Shown here one piece after another: positions 62,101 to 64,000 of a DNA stretch of 64,000 nucleotides. Made by a program: the position numbers and the translations under genes. The notes below the pieces were generated by a model. It saw only the letters and a list, made by a program, of their open reading frames with translations. It was not told the DNA's origin and did no database searches. Position 1 is the first letter of the stretch. The number at the start of each line of letters is the position of its first letter. The stretch comes from Diospyros lotus. Its lineage: Eukaryota; Streptophyta; Magnoliopsida; Ericales; Ebenaceae. The stretch covers positions 221,785 to 285,784 of the forward strand of contig NW_026267117.1 in NCBI RefSeq assembly GCF_014633365.1. The letters are read 5' to 3'.

Positions 62101-64000
62101 AAAATTACGTAAAACCCCTAAATCCTCTGAAGATTTCACTTTGACTCCAAAATAAAAGTACACTTAAAATCATATGAAAAGAAAAAGTTTGTCGTACTAA
62201 CTAAATTAAAGTGTATTCCGGGTTGTGCTGACTTTTTTTCAATCAATTACGACGACTCGATTTTTCGGCGTTAATTTTCGGTGCTCGAAAAGTTGTTTCC
62301 GATCAGATTTTTTTCGACGTCATAATAATCGTTTTGAAATTCTAGTTCATGTCATATAATTTTTTTTAGAAATCTGGGATACGGATCATTCCCGGCAATC
62401 GATTCAGTTTTGGATAACTCTACCGAAAATTACGTAAAACCCCTAAATCCTCTGAAGATTTCGCTTTGACTCGAAATAAAAGTACACTTAAAATCATATG
62501 AAAAGAAAAAGTTTGTCGTACTAACTAAATATAAGTGTATTTCGGGTTGTGCTGACTTTTTTTCAATCAATTACGTCGACTCGGTTTTTCGGCGTTAATT
62601 TTCGGTGCACGAAAAGTTGTTTCCGATCAGATTTTTTTCGACGTCATAATAATCGTTTTGAAATTCTAGTTCATGTCATATAATTTTTTTAGAAATCTGG
62701 GATACGGATCATTCCCGGCAATCGATTCGGTTTTGGATAACTGTACCGAAAATTACGTAAAACCCCTAAATCCTCTGAAGATTTCACTTTGACTCCAAAA
62801 TAAAAGTACACTTAAAATCATATGAAAAGAAAAAGTTTGTCGTACTAACTAAATTAAAGTGTATTCCGGGTTGTGCTGACTTTTTTTCAATCAATTACGA
62901 CGACTCGGTTTTTCGGCGTTAATTTTTGGTGCACGAAATGTTGTTTCCGATCAGATTTTTTTCCACGTCATAATAATCGTTTTGAAATTCTAGTTCATGT
63001 CATATAATTTTTTTTAGAAATCTGGGATACGGATCATTCCCGGCAATCGATTCGGTTTTGGATAACTGTACCGAAAATTACGTAAAACCCCTAAATCCTC
63101 TGAAGATTTCGCTTTGACTCGAAAATAAAAGTACACTTAAAATCATATGAAAAGAAAAAGTTTGTCGTACTAACTAAATATAAGTGTATTTCGGGTTGTG
63201 CTGACTTTTTTTCAATCAATTACGTCGACTCGGTTTTTCGGCGTTAATTTTCGGTGCACGAAAAGTTGTTTCCGATCAGATTTTTTTCGACGTCATAATA
63301 ATCGTTTTGAAATTCTAGTTCATGTCATATAATTTTTTTTAGAAATCTGGGGTACGGATCATTCCCGGCAATCGATTCGGTTTTGGATAACTATACCGAA
63401 AATTACGTAAAACCCCTAAATCCTCTGAAGATTTCACTTTGACTCCAAAATAAAAGTACACTTAAAATCATATGAAAAGAAAAAGTTTGTCGTACTAACT
63501 AAATTAAAGTGTATTCCGGGTTGTGCTGACTTTTTTTCAATCAATTACGACGACTCGATTTTTCGGCGTTAATTTTCGGTGCTCGAAAAGTTGTTTCCGA
63601 TCAGATTTTTTTCGACGTCATAATAATAGTTTTGAAATTCTAGTTCATGTCATATAATTTTTTTTAGAAATCTGGGATACGGATCATTCTCGGCAATCGA
63701 TTCAGTTTTGGATAACTCTACCGAAAATTACGTAAAACCCCTAAATCCTCTGAAGATTTCGCTTTGACTCGGAAATAAAAGTACACTTAAAATCATATGA
63801 AAAGAAAAAGTTTGTCGTACTAACTAAATATAAGTGTATTTCGGGTTGTGCTGACTTTTTTTCAATCAATTACGTCGACTCGGTTTTTCGGCGTTAATTT
63901 TCGGTGCACGAAAAGTTGTTTCCGATCAGATTTTTTTCGACGTCATAATAATCGTTTTGAAATTCTAGTTCATGTCATATAATTTTTTTAGAAATCTGGG
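56197..64000 (-). repeat. Satellite B with rearranged higher-order structure
   Basis: The 11-mer register is lost. b2 monomers appear side by side near 58474/58799 and at 59447, 59769 and 60096. The AACTATACCG member comes at 58149 and 63341, which are 13 and 16 monomers after the previous one. The last monomers (63341 with ATAATAGTTTT, 63667 with CATTCTCGG, and a 7-T monomer starting at 63989) again match members of copies 1-3, so the HOR register may resume beyond the window. Confidence 0.75.

Larger units (their letters stand above)
38981..64000 (-). repeat. Satellite B: about 77 tandem monomers of about 325 bp, inverted relative to A
   Basis: AGAAATCTGG anchors fall at 38991, 39316, 39641, 39967, 40291, 40613, 40938 and so on, 322-326 bp apart. 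On the minus strand the unit follows satellite A: CTAAAAAAAATTATATGA, TCGAAAAAAATCTGATCGG (identical to A), a TCGTAATTGAT segment, GGAATACACTTTAATTTAGT (consensus, shared with A), CATATGATTTTAAGTGTA, GAAATCTTCAGAGGATTTAG, and TCGATTGCCGGGAATGATCC. Missing is the roughly 134-bp part of A between TTAGTTAGTA and CATATGG. Inner monomers are very similar and fall into two classes: b1 (plus strand AAATTAAAGTG, ACGACGACTC) and b2 (AAATATAAGTG, ACGTCGACTC). Each monomer has one CCCCTAAATCC, a single telomere-like word, not a telomere. The array runs past the right edge of the window. Confidence 0.97.

Noticed and set aside
38981..64000. Telomere-like CCCTAAA in every B monomer
   Set aside because: There is one word per 325 bp, with no tandem telomere repeats, and the diverged A form TTAGGGGTTT shows it is ordinary satellite sequence.
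6134..64000. CRISPR-like periodicity
   Set aside because: The repeats are 325-459 bp, directly adjacent with no unique spacers, and in a plant context.
38981..64000. CENP-B box (TTCG....A..CGGG) in satellite B
   Set aside because: I looked in the monomer on both strands. Words such as ATTCCCGGCAATCGATT and TTCGGCGTTAATTTTCGG do not satisfy the spaced core.

Overview
The window looks like a pericentromeric or centromeric satellite block from a flowering plant. The evidence is the plant-type LTR retrotransposon structure (LTR ends TGTAAC...GTTACA, a 12-base primer-binding site matching the 3' end of plant initiator Met-tRNA, 5-bp target duplications) and about 55 kb of AT-rich tandem satellite. 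I cannot name the species. I find no protein-coding gene, tRNA or rRNA that I can support. All short open frames lie in LTRs or are satellite translations.

Layout. 1-6133 is a stack of LTR retrotransposon remnants: an LTR cut by the window edge (1-1522) followed by a primer-binding site, then a second LTR-like sequence ending at 6133. That second sequence is split by a solo LTR (2262-4902) with a TACCA target duplication. 6134-29869 is satellite A, monomer about 459 bp, all in one orientation. 29870-32898 is another solo LTR (3029 bp, CAATA target duplication) inserted in satellite A. 32899-38980 continues satellite A. At 38980/38981 the array flips: 38981-64000 is satellite B, monomer about 325 bp, about 77 copies, running off the right edge.

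The main result is that A and B are one family. Satellite B read on the minus strand aligns along its length with satellite A, except that B lacks about 134 bp of each A monomer. That A-only segment carries two overlapping dyads and a long poly(dA)/poly(dT) tract. The switch point lies at the same place in the monomer on both sides, so it forms an imperfect inverted repeat. The first two B monomers keep A-like bases at several positions where the inner B monomers differ, so they look like transitional edge copies. Inner B is organised as an 11-monomer higher-order repeat of about 3571 bp, seen as four consecutive copies from 41913 to 56196, and scrambled after that. Satellite A shows older and looser higher-order structure: a 5.4-5.8 kb block repeated at about 9.3-9.8 kb offset, dimers of about 920 bp, and a 4-mer duplication of about 1.83 kb.

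Three of the LTR sequences, otherwise divergent, share a module of a short hairpin and a fixed 13-base gap to CCATTCCAGG, about 300-350 bp before the LTR end. All family-level statements are from visual reading. Alignment, a self dot plot and database searches were not run.
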